From contig NC_035924.1 in NCBI RefSeq assembly GCF_000348985.1, positions 1,240,001 to 1,304,000 of the forward strand: a stretch of 64,000 nucleotides of DNA, given 5' to 3'. The notes beneath the pieces are model-generated. The model was not told where the DNA came from. It was given only the letters and a program-made list of their open reading frames with translations, and ran no database searches. Both the position numbers and the translations under genes were made by a program. This document shows, piece after piece, positions 41,694 to 51,004 of this stretch (position 1 is the stretch's first letter; each line of letters starts with the position of its first letter). This DNA is from Huiozyma naganishii CBS 8797 (lineage: Eukaryota > Ascomycota > Saccharomycetes > Saccharomycetales > Saccharomycetaceae).

Positions 41694-42190
41694 TGTACCG
41701 TGCTACTGTCTGTTAGAGTTTAAATACTTGTGTATTAATACTACGTCGAGATTATATTGTCTTATTATTTGTCAGGATAAATTGTGGAACCCCCCTTGGG
41801 AATTAATTCATGACCCATTACCCAAATACGGTACTACGAACTATTATAATCCCGACCTGCAAGAACATCACACTGTCCTTACACACATTATTCAAGCACA
41901 ATCTACTTTAGCTCTTACAGATAGAGACCGATACTATAGATATAACTAGTCTTTATATATGTGAGAATTTCCCAGATATTCTCAGAATAAGAGTATGTTT
42001 CATAGTGCGACATATTAACTTCCACATGGCAATATTGTCATACGTTTCATATAATGTTTCTGCCTATGATGATATCTTATCACCCCTATAGTGGTCATTT
42101 TCTATATTCAACATTATCATAGTCATTTTCTATATCCAGCACAATTTTATTATTATTATTTACTTTCTTTCTTTCTTCAATTCAAATTTT
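41694..42190. other. Convergent intergenic region MLP1 / DAGK-like gene
   Basis: About 500 bp of AT-rich 3' flanking DNA. It holds a direct repeat of about 17 bp (GTCATTTTCTATATNCA at 42093 and 42122). No gene is seen. Confidence 0.5.
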
Positions 42191-43351
42191 TCAGTGCTTT
42201 CCCATGACCAATATATCAAAAGAGCCCAAAGCTGAGTCAATAAGCTCGACTTGTATGGTCAACTCCTCTTGATGTTGGTCTGACTTATACTGTAGCAGAT
42301 TATATAGCTGGCCATCAAGGCACAGTTCAAAAGCAGGATCGTTTGGGCCTTCTTGTTTATTCTGCAACTTGATTTCGAACCCCTCTGAGATTCGCTTGTA
42401 CGTAGTGTAAGGATCCGCGGTCAACTCATCGCCGCGACGGTTCTTATACCCTGCCATGATTCTCTCCAGTAGTTGTTTACGATTGAGGCTCGATGAGTAG
42501 GCCAGCAAGTGCAGTTCGTGCTTGAAGGGGTCTGATTGAGGGGATGGGATGTAACTCGCCTCGAGGTTGGGTACGTTGACGAGCGCGAAGTAAGCGTAGG
42601 ATCCAGCGACTCCCTGCTTATCCAGTGTGATCTGTTCCTGCAGTTTGTAGTTCTGTAGGATGTCCCCCGAGGCTTCTTGGAATCTTTCCACGCCCATGGA
42701 CTTGTACTTCTCGTTCTCCGCGGCATGGAGAAGATTTGCGTGGAACCCTAGCGACAGGACTATGAAGAAGACGACGGAGGTCTCTCCATCTGGGAGGATT
42801 GCTCTGTACAGGGGGAACTCTGCCGTGACCAGCTCACCCCTCAGAAAACTAGCAAACGCTTCCACTGGACAGTTGAGGTTCAGGCTATTCGCCAGGGCGT
42901 TGCCCGTCCCCATAGCGATGGGTAGGATGGTAAGTGACGATCTGGGGGATGGGACCCCCGCCCCAACCCCGTTGAAAAACTCCGATACGCTTGTGTCCCC
43001 TGAGACAAAGAGGATGGTGTACGATTGCGTTGGATCCAGCTGATTGCCAAACTCAGCTACAGACTTGCTGTTCTGCGACTTAACCACCTGGTACCTGGCG
43101 TGCAGCCGGCGCAGCACGGGTTCTATGACATTTACAGTGATATCGTTCCCCGAGGTCCTACCTGTCCCAGAGTGGACCGAGTCCAGCACGATCAAGTTCT
43201 CTCGGGTGAACAACTGCGGAGGAGCACATTCCTGTGGGCACGGCTCTGACAAAAGCGCAAACTTAGTGTACTTGGACCCATCCTTGTCTATCTCTACAGA
43301 GATGCGCTCGCCGCAGAAGTCCACAAGATGCTTTCTCACTGTGGTGATCAT
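42191..43351 (-). CDS. Diacylglycerol-kinase-catalytic-domain-like protein, divergent
   Basis: A 386-residue protein with the fold landmarks of the DAGK/sphingosine-kinase (YegS-like) family. The nucleotide loop reads ILFVSGDTSVSEFFNGV at 113-129, where the family has GGDGTxxE. A glycine loop LPIAMGTGNALANSL is at 143-157, SLGFHANLLHAAE follows, and ELCLDGQL near the C-terminus corresponds to the family DGE strand. The first Gly and the Gly-Thr of GGDGT are altered, so catalysis is doubtful or unusual. No signal peptide or membrane helix is seen. I know of no gene in the S. cerevisiae MLP1-PCC1 interval that corresponds. It is divergent from PCC1 with 173 bp between starts. Lipid phosphorylation is a family inference only. 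Confidence 0.8.
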   Translation of the reverse strand: MITTVRKHLVDFCGERISVEIDKDGSKYTKFALLSEPCPQECAPPQLFTRENLIVLDSVHSGTGRTSGNDITVNVIEPVLRRLHARYQVVKSQNSKSVAEFGNQLDPTQSYTILFVSGDTSVSEFFNGVGAGVPSPRSSLTILPIAMGTGNALANSLNLNCPVEAFASFLRGELVTAEFPLYRAILPDGETSVVFFIVLSLGFHANLLHAAENEKYKSMGVERFQEASGDILQNYKLQEQITLDKQGVAGSYAYFALVNVPNLEASYIPSPQSDPFKHELHLLAYSSSLNRKQLLERIMAGYKNRRGDELTADPYTTYKRISEGFEIKLQNKQEGPNDPAFELCLDGQLYNLLQYKSDQHQEELTIQVELIDSALGSFDILVMGKH

Positions 43352-43524
43352 CTAAAACTGGTGCGGTACTAAGACTAAACTGTTGAATGGTACATGACGA
43401 GAGTGCGGCATGCGATGCCCTTAAACTAAATCTTCAAAATCTTGACGATATTTTTTTGTTCACTCATTCATCACTATCAAGTAGCACCTTGCGCTGTTAC
43501 AGGAGGTCCCAACCGGCAGCTGCG

Positions 43525-43915
43525 ATGACAACCAAGACGGCGAGACCCGCAGCACTCGACCACACCTTGTATGTACTAAACAATTGACTCAGTCATGCCC
43601 CCACCAGAACCGTACCAAACGCACAAATAGTTGAAATACTAACATGTCCCCAGAACACTGAATGTGCCCTTCGAGACGCCGCGCCAGGCGCTGATCGCGT
43701 CGCAGGTGTTGCAACCGGACCCGATCCTGAAACCACAGGACTTCGCTGTGTCGTACGCGGCGCAGGGCCCGTGCCTCGAGGCGAGGTTCTGCGGCAGGGA
43801 CGCCCGCGTGCTCCGCGTCGGCGTCAGCAGTGTCATCGACAGCCTCAAGACCATCATCGAGTCCCTCGACGAGCTGGACCAGACGGGACCCTCAAGCACC
43901 GAGGCAAGTATGTAA
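43525..43915 (+). CDS. PCC1: KEOPS/EKC complex subunit Pcc1, spliced
   Basis: Exon 1 is 43525-43568 and exon 2 is 43654-43915, giving a 101-residue protein (S. cerevisiae 88). Pcc1 is the dimerising subunit of KEOPS, needed for the t6A tRNA modification and for telomere and transcription functions. The exon junction produces LDHTLTLNVPFETPRQALIA, matching yeast LDHTLELKIPFETERQATIA. PDPILKPQDFAVSY and RVLRVGVSSVIDSLKTIIES follow. The tail after SLDEL is longer than in yeast. The last codons overlap a second perfect donor (GTATGT at 43908), so the 3' end may be spliced again. Position between MLP1 and ESL2 equals YKR095W-A. Confidence 0.94.
43569..43653 (+). other. PCC1 intron 1
   Basis: An 85-nt intron with donor GTATGT (43569-43574), branch point TACTAAC (43637-43643) and acceptor CAG ending at 43653. 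The phase is consistent: TT from exon 1 plus A from exon 2 form a Leu codon. Confidence 0.96.
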
Positions 43916-44480
43916 GTAAGCAACGTACATAGCACCGGGACCGTCAGCTAACCTAAGCCCTAAGTTAGGCCTTCCCGCCTTTCTGCCCTAACCCTAATTA
44001 GGGCTTCATTGCAATTCTTATTCAAACCCTGAATAGGGCTTATACTTTCTAGCATCTCAAGCCCTAATTAGGGTTTGTATTCTTTGAAACCCTAATTAGG
44101 GCTTCGAGGAGAAGTTTGTCATAGAACGATATTTTTTTTGTTTTTGAGACAGAAGGAAAATTTGTTATCGAACGGAGGGAGGACACAAGGAGAAGGGAAA
44201 GACGGGGAGAACAAGGAGACAGGGAAGCGAGTGTGTGCCGTGAAGAGAGTACAGACGTGATTTTCTCGGGTAGTAGAAGAGGAGAGATCACGAGAGAGAA
44301 ATACGGGGCAGAAACACAAGGATCACTCTAAAGCTTTGCCCGTTTGGTCTTTTTAGGAGGTGGGGGAAGGACAAAAAGAGAAAACTCTTTACGCTAGTAT
44401 ATTATAGAGTTGTGTCCAAAACTGCAGGGGGACACACTTAAAACACACACACATACTTGTCAGGCGTCTTTTCTGAAAAT
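43916..44480 (+). promoter_or_regulatory. ESL2 upstream region with palindromic CCCTAA/TTAGGG cluster
   Basis: About 560 bp. At 43957-44106 there are five imperfect palindromes built from RCCCTAA and TTAGGGY, including GCCCTAATTAGGGT and ACCCTAATTAGGGC. RCCCTAA is the core of the Tbf1 site. Downstream (44140-44330) the DNA is purine-rich, then a TATATTATA-like element precedes the ATG by about 80 bp. No snoRNA could be recognised. Confidence 0.75.
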
Positions 44481-47400
44481 ATGCCACAGCTACTGGCTGC
44501 ACAGCTTATTCCCAACAACAGCACCGGCAACAACAACAACAGCAACAGTAACGTCAGGAACAACGGCAGTGCAAGTGGGTTTGTGCATCAGCAGAACAAT
44601 AGTGTGATTTTTCCGCGGGACAGTAAGAAGACACTTGACGGGATATCGTGCATCATAGCGAGCGTCGAGAAGGAGATGGAGGCCCACTGTCAGGGAGACG
44701 ATGGGGCGAACCACAGTGGACAGAAAAGACACGGCTCCGCGTCGTACAGTTTCGCAAATGCAAACTTCCCGTCCAAGAGGCGAATAGCAAACGCTGAGGA
44801 AGATTCAAAGAGAATCAGCTCGTACTCCGATAACCTCTTGCTCCAACAGAATACACCCAGGAGATCGAGAGACGTTGCAAGGAAGTCTGCGTCCGGATCG
44901 GCGTCTGGGTGCCGATCCGCCTCTGGGTCTGGATCAGCTCCACAGGAGTCACCGTTTTGCATGGAGTTCACATCACTAGCGAATGTGGATCCGCTACCTA
45001 CAACAGGTGGTGCTGCCACTGGGGTCAATACACCAGGGGGGCTTGGAGTAGACAACATCAGCAGCGGGAAGCAGACTGTGTTCATAGATAAAAGTATAGG
45101 GGCGACCCACAGGTACGCTACTGAGACACAGCAGGGAGAAATAGACAACAATGGGGAAGGTGAAGTGGCAGGGAATAATGATAATGCAGATAATGACGGC
45201 CTACCAACAAACGGTAATGGGGACAACAATGAGAAGAACTTAAGCAACGACAATGACAACAGCAACAACAACAGCAACAATAATAATAACTACCCAGCCG
45301 ACCAGTCGGACGCGCAGAACACATCCGTCACCAGGAAATCAAGCCAGGCACTCGTGCAGAAACTGCAAGACATTTACAAGGTCATCGTCAAGCAGGAGAT
45401 CGAGCTTCAAGAACGTTGCTCGCAATTGACCACGTCACAGACTACAGAGCTTAAGAACCTATGGACCATCTACAAGATCAACACCGACCTCATCAACAAC
45501 TACACTACGTTCATCACCACAGCACTGCTTCCATCACAGCCGGCACAGGACATACTGATCGGAGAGGAGATAGTAGAAATTTACAGGATAGAGAGAAGAC
45601 TGTGGGTTTACGGGACCATCACATTCCTAGACGTCTTGAAAAACTTCTCGAACTTCATGGACCCAGAGGTTTGCTCACAGTTCATCACACACGTTTTCAT
45701 CTCGCTGTCGGCAATTCTAATAGATATCCCACCGAAACACGCAATTCCCTGGCTGCAAAGACTGGGCGACCTCTCACGGATGGCCATCGCCTTGTACCCA
45801 TCCGGATTCATCGACTGGAAGCTGAGCGCAGAGCACTGGTATATGGAGGCCATGAAGTTTACGTACAGTCACGGCAAACTGTACTACCACATGTCTACAG
45901 TGCAACAGAACACATTGGAGGCGTTTGTCAACTTGGGGAAATCAGTGTTTTGCCAGGACACTTTCACTCCATCGCAACAGTACATGCAACTTGTCATTGA
46001 CAACATTTATCAAAGAACTTTTGTTGACAGGAACACGGGCGGGAATTACAGAAACCCAGACCTCATCGACTACCTGAAGCACAGTGAGGTGATGCTATTG
46101 CCAAGCTTCTTGGGAAGTAAAGATTTGCAACAAGTAGTTCTGAACTACTTCCAGGACCGGTTCGGTATCGATTACAGCGAGAACAACATCTTCGACACAC
46201 AGGACATGTTTTTCCAACCACCAAGCTGCCTAAGGTTCTTCTTCAGACACGCCCCAGCATTTGCAGAGTCGCACATCTTACAACTAGTAGGGTTCGGTAA
46301 CCCTAAAAATCCATTTGCATTACTTTTCGAACTTCCCAAATACTTAAAGGAGAGAAGAGACAAGAAGGAGAAGAATAAGTCCAAATCAACGTCAACAGCA
46401 GATGTTTCATCCACAGCGCCGAAAACAGTAGACGACCAAGCGACAGATAACGTCAATGAGGGCACAAATGACGATCACGAGCTAACGGCCACGCTATCAG
46501 GACCAGAATACTTGGATAATATAGAAACGCTGAAGTATGCTATCGAGACACCAGACATTTGCACGTGGATCAAGTCTCTTGATTTCATTAACATGACTTC
46601 TCTTAAATGCTCCATGATCGTTTTGAAGAAATTCTTACACGGACCACTCTTGATAGCGTTACCTCATTTCCTTCCCTGGACGGTTTTTATAATAGCGTGT
46701 GGGATCAAGGTGAACGAGCTCGAGAACGAGAAAAACTACAAGTTCTGGCGGATCTTGATGAAGAGGATATTCCCCTGGGACACCATCACAAGCTTTTTGA
46801 ACGTACTGCTCGCATACGTGCTGGACAACTACGGCAATACGACCATCATCGAGGAACTCTGTATGCAGTATTCGGACATGGATTTGGATGATATGCTGGC
46901 ACACTTCAACAAATCAGAGGATCTGCCAGAGGTTTGGAAGTGTTGGGGTACTCTTTGGTACGACGCCATTTGCAATAAAAATTCGGTCGATGCGGACACT
47001 TTTGCAGGATTTGGTATTGGTGACCACATGTTTTTAGATTTCCCGATCGATGGTATTGAGTTTGACGCGGAGGATGAAACTGGTGCCAAGTTTTGGAAGC
47101 GGGCCTTGAGAGTCATCTTTCTTTTCAAAGGTATCTCTAAAAAATTCGACTTTGGTTTGAAAATCAGTCATGAAGCAGGCGTGTACTGCCGTAACGAGAA
47201 GGCCGCTGACTCGCCACTGAGACGATTTACATTCAAATTGGAATCCTATGATGAACCGACATCCTCTAAATTCAACGAGTTTATCCCGCTTTGCGAGGAG
47301 GTCAGTGCCATCAACAACGACGCGCTGGCAACCCCGTCGTTGAGTGTAGTACAGGGGGAAAACATTTTCGAGTACATGGGATACCGCACATTAGGGTTGG

Positions 47401-48326
47401 ACAAGAACTCCTTTGACAAGAACGGGGAGATAGTCAGCTCGTCCATTTACACGTCTTGGATGATAGACACGGGCGAGGCCGCTGCCGCTGCATCATCGGC
47501 CACGGATAACAATGCCGTCTCTGAGGGCCAGGGGGATCTTGCAGCCAATGGGACACCGATCTCTGCGAGTTTATCTGCAGCTGGTAAGACCACTACGAGC
47601 CATGTAACTGATGATCAAGATCCAGGATTGAACGAGAACGACCTGTTCAAGAAGTTTATGAGTTTGGGGGACCCTCGGGACAGAAACGTTTACCACAACA
47701 TGATCACGGGCAAGTCATACCTTGTGAAGAATCTGTGGGAAAGTTCTGTAGACGAATTGGACCGACTGAAAACATTTTTCATCTTTGACGCTACGTCTTG
47801 GCTACGACATTTTGCACACATCTACAAAATCGCGACAAACGGTGTCTTGAAATTTGGAGTCTGCTTGACGACGTTCCAAGAGTTACGGTTCTTGAGGAAG
47901 TCCAAGGACGAGAATGTCGTGGAGGCCGCTGCACGCGCGATCATCACGATGCGGCAACTGTACAGGGAGAACCGACTGTTGCCGCTGAGGTTTACTGGGA
48001 ACGTCGCCAACGACATCGAGGAGCACCTTGAATTCGAGGAGCAAATCACATGGCGATCCCATGTGGACGAGTTTGTCATCGAGGCAGTGATGAAGGCGCA
48101 GGACAAGTTTACCACTGCTGGCGAAACGAAGCAACCCGAGGAGGAGGGCACTGGCCCCCCCAGGGTCCCCCTGGGGGGGAAACGGTTCCACTACGTCACT
48201 CTAGTGACCAACGACCAGAACATGAAGCGGAAGGCGCAAGACCAAGGGATCAAGACGTTCAGCACCGACTTTGTGTTCTCCCTGTGCAGTAAATTGGGCA
48301 TGTCTCTGGACCTGTGCACGAATTAG
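44481..48326 (+). CDS. ESL2: Est1-like protein with C-terminal PIN domain
   Basis: A 1281-residue protein (S. cerevisiae Esl2 1195, Esl1 1118), related to human EST1A/SMG6. The first about 280 residues are low complexity with Asn runs. The Est1-like helical TPR/DNA-RNA-binding region follows (LQDIYKVIVKQEIELQERCS ... PSGFIDWKLSAEHWYMEAMK). The PIN-like nuclease domain occupies about 1097-1280: FIFDATSWLRHF with the first acidic residue, a helix EAAARAIITMRQLYRENR, and LVTNDQNMKRKAQDQGI with the ND pair near the end. Yeast Esl1/2 function is poorly defined; RNA decay is inferred from SMG6. The frame opens from a TTG, and the ATG at 44481 is first. Position between PCC1 and PCK1 equals YKR096W. 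Confidence 0.95.
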   Translation: MPQLLAAQLIPNNSTGNNNNSNSNVRNNGSASGFVHQQNNSVIFPRDSKKTLDGISCIIASVEKEMEAHCQGDDGANHSGQKRHGSASYSFANANFPSKRRIANAEEDSKRISSYSDNLLLQQNTPRRSRDVARKSASGSASGCRSASGSGSAPQESPFCMEFTSLANVDPLPTTGGAATGVNTPGGLGVDNISSGKQTVFIDKSIGATHRYATETQQGEIDNNGEGEVAGNNDNADNDGLPTNGNGDNNEKNLSNDNDNSNNNSNNNNNYPADQSDAQNTSVTRKSSQALVQKLQDIYKVIVKQEIELQERCSQLTTSQTTELKNLWTIYKINTDLINNYTTFITTALLPSQPAQDILIGEEIVEIYRIERRLWVYGTITFLDVLKNFSNFMDPEVCSQFITHVFISLSAILIDIPPKHAIPWLQRLGDLSRMAIALYPSGFIDWKLSAEHWYMEAMKFTYSHGKLYYHMSTVQQNTLEAFVNLGKSVFCQDTFTPSQQYMQLVIDNIYQRTFVDRNTGGNYRNPDLIDYLKHSEVMLLPSFLGSKDLQQVVLNYFQDRFGIDYSENNIFDTQDMFFQPPSCLRFFFRHAPAFAESHILQLVGFGNPKNPFALLFELPKYLKERRDKKEKNKSKSTSTADVSSTAPKTVDDQATDNVNEGTNDDHELTATLSGPEYLDNIETLKYAIETPDICTWIKSLDFINMTSLKCSMIVLKKFLHGPLLIALPHFLPWTVFIIACGIKVNELENEKNYKFWRILMKRIFPWDTITSFLNVLLAYVLDNYGNTTIIEELCMQYSDMDLDDMLAHFNKSEDLPEVWKCWGTLWYDAICNKNSVDADTFAGFGIGDHMFLDFPIDGIEFDAEDETGAKFWKRALRVIFLFKGISKKFDFGLKISHEAGVYCRNEKAADSPLRRFTFKLESYDEPTSSKFNEFIPLCEEVSAINNDALATPSLSVVQGENIFEYMGYRTLGLDKNSFDKNGEIVSSSIYTSWMIDTGEAAAAASSATDNNAVSEGQGDLAANGTPISASLSAAGKTTTSHVTDDQDPGLNENDLFKKFMSLGDPRDRNVYHNMITGKSYLVKNLWESSVDELDRLKTFFIFDATSWLRHFAHIYKIATNGVLKFGVCLTTFQELRFLRKSKDENVVEAAARAIITMRQLYRENRLLPLRFTGNVANDIEEHLEFEEQITWRSHVDEFVIEAVMKAQDKFTTAGETKQPEEEGTGPPRVPLGGKRFHYVTLVTNDQNMKRKAQDQGIKTFSTDFVFSLCSKLGMSLDLCTN

Positions 48327-48334
48327 AGAGACCG

Positions 48335-48379
48335 CCCTTCGTGACTCTGCCCTTTGCGACTCCGCCCTTTGCGACTCCG
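48335..48379 (+). repeat. 15-bp tandem repeat, three units
   Basis: Units at 48335-48349, 48350-48364 and 48365-48379; the last two are identical (CCCTTTGCGACTCCG) and the first differs at three positions. A further degenerate unit starts at 48380. Function unknown. Confidence 0.9.
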
Positions 48380-48522
48380 CCCGCTGCGGGGTCTGACTCT
48401 GCCCACCCGCCCACCTCTACATCGTCCCCTGTGTATACTACTCAAGAGCAGCGCATGCAACTACCCGAACGGGAAACTCCGGGGTCCCAGGCACCGCCCG
48501 CCGCCGGCCGCCCCGGAGCTGC

Positions 48523-48533
48523 CGGACGGACGG
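48523..48533 (+). promoter_or_regulatory. CSRE 1 (Cat8/Sip4 site)
   Basis: CGGACGGACGG fits the reverse complement of the consensus CCRTYSRNCCG at every position. Located 363 bp before the PCK1 ATG. Cat8 and Sip4 activate gluconeogenic genes when glucose is absent. Confidence 0.8.
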
Positions 48534-48600
48534 AGAAACGGCGGGAAAAACGCCCAGACACCCGGCCGCGCGGCCCGTCTTCCGCCGCTCCGCCGCGCCT

Positions 48601-48611
48601 CGGACGGATGG
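48601..48611 (+). promoter_or_regulatory. CSRE 2 (Cat8/Sip4 site)
   Basis: CGGACGGATGG also fits the consensus fully, in the same orientation as CSRE 1 and 78 bp from it. Confidence 0.8.
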
Positions 48612-48895
48612 AGAAAAACCCGCCTTTTTTGACACAAAGAAAACACGGCTTCCGAGCCTCGGGAACCCTTTGGCAGCGGTACACAATAGAATGGAAGAGA
48701 AGAGCCCTCGAAGACAGGAGTACGTAATTATTTTATATATAAGGAAAGAGTCTGTGGGACGGAAGTGTTAGTTTCTCTCGTTTTCTTTCTCTGTTTCGTT
48801 TGTTTCTCGATACGCGACACCAATCAATTGAAGAGCTTCAGGTACAATTGACTTGTAACGAGTTCTTTTTGTTTTTTTTTGTAACCGTCACCAAT

Positions 48896-50539
48896 ATGCC
48901 CTCTAAATCGAATTCAGCCGCTACGGACGCTATTTCTGTGGAACAGAAAATTAGACGGGAATTGAACTTGTCTAAGGAGGTCATTACGATTAGGCGTAAT
49001 GCTCCAGCCGCTGTTTTGTACGAGGATGCTTTGCACGAGAGGAAGACCGTGATTGCGTCTTCTGGTGCTTTGATTGCTTACTCCGGTGAAAAGACCGGTA
49101 GGTCCCCCAAGGATAAGCGTATTGTGGAGGAGGAGACCTCTAAGGATAACGTCTGGTGGGGCCCCGTCAACAAGCCCTGTTCGGAGAGAACGTGGGAGAT
49201 TAACCGTGAGAGAGCCGCTGACTACTTGAGAACGAGAGACCATCTGTACATTGTGGACGCGTTTGCCGGGTGGGACCCGAAATACAGGATTAAAGTCCGT
49301 GTCGTTTGTGCTAGAGCGTACCATGCCCTGTTCATGACCAATATGTTGATTAGACCAAGTAAAGAGGAATTGGCGAATTTTGGTGAGCCTGATTTCACCG
49401 TGTGGAACGCGGGGCAATTCCCTGCCAACATGCACACTCAGGATATGTCCTCGAAGAGTACCATCGAAATCAACTTCAAAGCCATGGAGATGGTTATCTT
49501 GGGGACAGAGTACGCAGGGGAGATGAAGAAGGGGATCTTCACCGTTATGTTCTACTTGATGCCCGTCCACCATAACGTGCTAACGTTACACTCGTCTGCC
49601 AACCAGGGGATCAAAAATGGGGACGTCACTTTGTTCTTCGGGTTGAGCGGGACAGGTAAGACCACTTTGTCCGCTGACCCACACAGACTGCTGATCGGTG
49701 ACGACGAACACTGCTGGTCCGATCAAGGTGTCTTCAACATCGAAGGTGGATGCTACGCTAAATGTATCAACTTATCCGCGGAGAAGGAACCAGAGATCTT
49801 CGACGCGATCAGATTCGGGTCCGTCCTGGAGAACGTCGCGTACGACGAGAAGTCACACGAGGTCGATTACGACGACTCGACCATCACGGAGAACACAAGG
49901 TGCGCTTACCCGATCGAATACATCCCAAGCGCAAAGATCCCATGTCTTGCCGATTCGCACCCGAAGAATATCATCCTGCTAACTTGTGATGCCTCCGGTG
50001 TACTACCACCAGTGGCCAAATTGTCCCCAGAACAGGTCATGTACCATTTCATCTCTGGGTACACCTCGAAGATGGCTGGTACAGAACAAGGTGTCACTGA
50101 ACCGGAACCTACTTTCTCCTCGTGCTTCGGCCAACCTTTCTTGGCGTTGCACCCAATCAGATACGCAAAGATGCTAGCCGCGAAAATGTCAGAACACAAG
50201 GCAAACGCTTACTTGATTAACACTGGGTGGACAGGCTCCTCGTACGTCTCGGGCGGGAAGCGTTGCCCCTTGAAATACACAAGGGCAATCCTGGACGCCA
50301 TCCACGACGGATCACTGGCCCAGGCAAACTACGAGTCGCTGCCCATCTTCAACCTCGAGGTCCCCACCGCAGTCAACGGCGTCCCCCACGAACTACTAAA
50401 TCCAGCAAAGAACTGGGCCCAGGGAGAGGCCAAGTACAACGGCGCAGTCTCAAACCTCGCGTCGCTCTTCGTCGAAAACTTCAAGATTTACCAGGACAAA
50501 GCCACACCAGACGTCTTGGCCGCGGGGCCCATCCTATAA
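48896..50539 (+). CDS. PCK1: Phosphoenolpyruvate carboxykinase (ATP)
   Basis: A 547-residue cytosolic enzyme (S. cerevisiae 549) converting oxaloacetate and ATP to PEP, CO2 and ADP, the committing step of gluconeogenesis. Landmarks are GEKTGRSPKDKRIVEEETS, the substrate loop NVWWGPVNKP, the P-loop FFGLSGTGKTTLSADP (about residue 246-261), kinase-2 LIGDDEHCW and the C-terminal DVLAAGPIL. The frame extends 32 codons upstream from a non-ATG; the ATG at 48896 (MPSKSNSAATDA) gives the family start. Codon choice is strongly biased, fitting high expression. Upstream CSREs predict Cat8/Sip4 control. Position between ESL2 and BAS1 equals YKR097W; UBP11 is missing. Confidence 0.99.
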   Translation: MPSKSNSAATDAISVEQKIRRELNLSKEVITIRRNAPAAVLYEDALHERKTVIASSGALIAYSGEKTGRSPKDKRIVEEETSKDNVWWGPVNKPCSERTWEINRERAADYLRTRDHLYIVDAFAGWDPKYRIKVRVVCARAYHALFMTNMLIRPSKEELANFGEPDFTVWNAGQFPANMHTQDMSSKSTIEINFKAMEMVILGTEYAGEMKKGIFTVMFYLMPVHHNVLTLHSSANQGIKNGDVTLFFGLSGTGKTTLSADPHRLLIGDDEHCWSDQGVFNIEGGCYAKCINLSAEKEPEIFDAIRFGSVLENVAYDEKSHEVDYDDSTITENTRCAYPIEYIPSAKIPCLADSHPKNIILLTCDASGVLPPVAKLSPEQVMYHFISGYTSKMAGTEQGVTEPEPTFSSCFGQPFLALHPIRYAKMLAAKMSEHKANAYLINTGWTGSSYVSGGKRCPLKYTRAILDAIHDGSLAQANYESLPIFNLEVPTAVNGVPHELLNPAKNWAQGEAKYNGAVSNLASLFVENFKIYQDKATPDVLAAGPIL

Positions 50540-51004
50540 CGACCCAACGAGAGTGACCGTTCCGAGCAGATACTGCTCCGCAACCTCGTTATTTCAAACA
50601 TGATCAATATAATATATATATATATATAATCGAGTAAATACTGTTAGTGCTACTACTACTCCTCCACCCCGCCTTCTTCTACGGACGTTTCTCAGGAAAC
50701 AGTTTTTCCGATACATATTTCCGTTTTGGGACAGTCACGTGACTCATTTCTTGTTTTGGAAATAAAAAAACTGGAAAAAAAATTTCTTTTTCTTCTTTTT
50801 TTTTTTCTTTCGAAGCGATGAGCAATTGAAGCTTTCACACAGTGAAGGTTTGAATCTTTTGATTGATCCTTGGGAGTGGTTGATAGTACCCCTCCACACC
50901 GCACCACCGCCAATACTAACCGCTTCTTCGAACAACACCCTCCCCTGGAACGTTTCTTCCAACAAGTTATTCATTTCTTTCCCTTGGGTTTAACCTGCTC
51001 TTTA
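50540..51004 (+). promoter_or_regulatory. PCK1 3' flank and BAS1 promoter
   Basis: An (AT)n microsatellite lies at 50608-50629. A Cbf1 palindrome CACGTG (50736-50741) overlaps TGACTCA (50740-50746), which is both a Gcn4 site and the Bas1 core TGACTC. PAC GCGATGAG is at 50815-50822 with an RRPE-like A/T tract (50762-50788) beside it. Confidence 0.75.
50736..50746 (+). promoter_or_regulatory. Overlapping Cbf1 and Gcn4/Bas1 site
   Basis: CACGTGACTCA contains CACGTG and TGACTCA sharing two bases. It lies 259 bp before BAS1. Simultaneous binding by both factors seems sterically unlikely, suggesting a switch; this is inference. Confidence 0.75.

Larger units (their letters stand above)
48327..48895 (+). 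promoter_or_regulatory. PCK1 promoter: CSREs, tandem repeat, TATA
   Basis: Three 15-bp tandem units (CCCTTTGCGACTCCG type) lie at 48335-48379, right after the ESL2 stop. Two carbon-source response elements matching CGGNYSRAYGG are at 48523-48533 and 48601-48611. A TATA box TATATATAA is at 48734-48742, 154 bp before the ATG. The 5' leader is pyrimidine-rich, typical of a highly expressed gene. No coding frame here looks real. Confidence 0.8.
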
